Source: Endotrypanum monterogeii
Lineage: Eukaryota; Euglenozoa; Kinetoplastea; Trypanosomatida; Trypanosomatidae
Direction of reading: 5' to 3'
Assembly (NCBI GenBank): GCA_000333855.2
Contig: CM007314.1
Coordinates: 1,379,110 to 1,397,445 of the forward strand
DNA: 18,336 nt
Position numbers and translations under genes: made by a program. The notes below the pieces were generated by a model. That model was not told the origin of the DNA. It did no database searches and saw only the letters and a list, made by a program, of their open reading frames with translations. Within the stretch, counting starts at the first letter, position 1; each line of letters opens with the position of its first letter. This document shows, one piece after another, positions 16,875-18,336 of the stretch.

Positions 16875-17873
16875 TATACGGCAATTCTATCGCGCCAGCA
16901 GACTATCCGACACGGTCAAAGATGCACATCAGCGTGGGAAACGAACGTGTGCTGGAAAAAAAAAACCACACTTTTGTTCGTCGCTACATGAGACACTAAC
17001 GAATGATTTTTATGCGTTCTGCCCACCCCCTTCCCTATTCCGTTTTTTTTCCACTTCACCTGAGCAGCACGTACGGGCTGTAAGGGTACAGTCGTTGCGT
17101 GCTTAACATTTTTCATGGGCCACATCACTTACCCTGATCGGTGGGGGGCCGCTGCCTGCAGCGCAGCTGTTCCGAAGTCGTACATTCAACTTCCCAGGCA
17201 CGCTCGCTCAGGCATTCAGACACATTTTTAGTGATTAGGGAGTTGTTAACTGTAGCATAGTAAAAAAAAAAGAATTTTCGCAGAAATGCACACCAAACTG
17301 CAGCTCGACGATCACCGCCGAAGGTCCAATCGAGGACTGAAAGTACAGGAGGCATCTTGGATGCTCCTGCGAAAATTTCCCCGAAAACAAAAAAATTAGA
17401 GAGGCTGCATAATGAGTACAGAAAGGGGTCGATATATAGCTCCGCAGAATCGACTTCGATGTTGAGAGAGTCCGCCTCGAGCTCCCAGTAATAGGACGCT
17501 GTTTGGAATACGTGCAGGGACCCTTTCCACGAAGCATTCTAGGTACCAACTAGGTCTTCGCTGCGCTAACACCCCCACCAAAGAAAAATCAAAAAGTCTC
17601 CGTGGTATCGGTGCGATGTATTAACAAGAGAAGGCGATCATGAGCATCCCTCCGTCCCCGATATGCTTCCGCTCTGCATGCTCTCTATATACTTAAATTG
17701 CATTTTGTCCTCGGACACTCACTATTCTTTTTATCGGTTTGCTTTTTTGTTATTGTCCACCTTTTCGCTACCTTCCTTGATATCAATTTCAAGACACCTC
17801 CTCTGTACTCTTTCTACACGTACAAATGCGCACATCCACACAGCGATCTTGATAAGTCTGGCCTCCTCAGTGC
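16875..17873 (+). other. Spacer downstream of ATP synthase delta
   Basis: This 1-kb stretch holds no supported gene. It contains A runs (16956-16964, 17262-17271), a T run (17043-17050) and a C/T-rich zone at about 17700-17820, which could be a splice region for a gene beyond the window. It meets the right repeat at 17874, so the repeat may lie in the ATP synthase delta 3' UTR or in intergenic DNA. Confidence 0.55.
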
Positions 17874-18171
17874 GGTGTCCAGGATTATCCCCCCCCCCCC
17901 CCTGCCCACACCCCTGCACCTGCAGTGGCGAAGAAAACAGCCCACAAGCTCCTCACCGGGTGCGGTTATGAGGCGCTCATCTCCACGTGCGGGCATTGGA
18001 TGGCGCTGCGCGAGGCTGGCACATCCAGCGATGACCATGCTGTGAAGCCACCCAGTGCGAGGCTCCGTTGAGGGGCCAGCGCATATGCACACGCCAAGCT
18101 CGACTGTCGCTGCATCGTGTGCGGTGCGCTCTGCTCGGGCGTAGTCCCGGACATGGCCCGCGCTGTCTGTC

Positions 18172-18187
18172 CACTGCAATTGCAGTG
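18172..18187. repeat. 16-bp perfect palindrome inside the right repeat
   Basis: This is the same self-complementary CACTGCAATTGCAGTG as at 101-116, conserved without change between the two copies. Confidence 0.85.
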
Positions 18188-18234
18188 GGCCGAGCGACGC
18201 CGAGTGGTGTTTGTGGGCCGGGTGCCTCGCCGAG

Positions 18235-18268
18235 CCCCCTCCCGCCCACGCCCCCCCTTCCCTATCCC
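18235..18268 (-). other. Potential G-quadruplex motif (minus strand) in the right repeat
   Basis: Six C runs of three or more on the + strand (18235-18239, 18241-18243, 18245-18247, 18251-18257, 18260-18262, 18266-18268) give G runs with short loops on the minus strand, mirroring 20-53. Confidence 0.6.
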
Positions 18269-18336
18269 TCCAGCCTGCGCTCTCTCATGGTCGCATATCG
18301 GCCCACGGTGCTGTGACGCAATCGGTTTCCCAGTGC

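Larger units (their letters stand above)
17874..18336 (-). mobile_element. SIDER-like degenerate retroposon, right inverted copy
   Basis: The segment 17874-18287 is the reverse complement of 1-410 with very few differences, apart from a pure 14-base C run at 17889-17902 where the left copy has an interrupted G-rich stretch. Bases 18288-18336 have no partner in the window and may be more of the same element. No poly-A tail or target-site duplication is obvious at the inner edges. As for the left copy, the SIDER assignment is from recollection and genomic setting. The minus label only states that it is inverted relative to the left copy. Confidence 0.65.

Noticed and set aside
1..18336. tRNA, snRNA or other structured RNA genes
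   Set aside because: I looked for B-box-like GGTTCGAATCC patterns and cloverleaf stems in the spacers and found none that were convincing by eye.

Overview
The window looks like nuclear DNA of a trypanosomatid, most likely Leishmania or a close relative. All seven convincing genes lie on the + strand without introns. They are separated by long, low-complexity, pyrimidine-rich spacers full of AC/GT and TA microsatellites. For each gene, a pyrimidine tract followed by an AG lies upstream, and the proposed start is the first ATG after that AG, as expected for spliced-leader trans-splicing of a polycistronic transcript. The protein set (plant-type CYP710 sterol desaturase, SRPK, Mago, single-finger CCCH protein, RPS14, ATP synthase F1 delta) fits this group. 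Species cannot be settled from the sequence alone.

Layout: 1-410, a G-rich SIDER-like degenerate retroposon copy. 411-1065, spacer with microsatellites. 1066-2439, a probable mitochondrial GGQ-motif (RF-1/MTRFR-type) protein with a long C-terminal region that may be OGFr-like. 2440-3663, spacer. 3664-5193, CYP710-like sterol C-22 desaturase. 5194-7276, spacer. 7277-7768, Mago nashi. 7769-8831, spacer. 8832-9635, CCCH zinc-finger protein with a coiled coil. 9636-12074, long spacer that becomes strongly pyrimidine-rich. 12075-14303, SRPK. 14304-15016, spacer. 15017-15451, RPS14. 15452-16328, spacer. 16329-16874, ATP synthase F1 delta (bacterial epsilon homologue). 16875-17873, spacer. 17874-18336, a second, near-identical SIDER-like copy in the opposite orientation.

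The genes do not form one pathway. Two are mitochondrial (the GGQ protein and ATP synthase delta), two relate to mRNA splicing or the exon junction complex (Mago, SRPK), one probably binds mRNA (CCCH), one is ribosomal and one makes sterols. That mixture is normal for a trypanosomatid directional gene cluster. The most notable large-scale structure is the pair of about 410-base, almost identical inverted repeats bracketing a 17.46-kb gene block. Such an arrangement can support inverted-repeat-mediated amplification in Leishmania, and would place sense and antisense repeat RNA on one primary transcript. The most notable gene-level observation is the apparent fusion of a peptide-release GGQ domain to an OGFr-like region.
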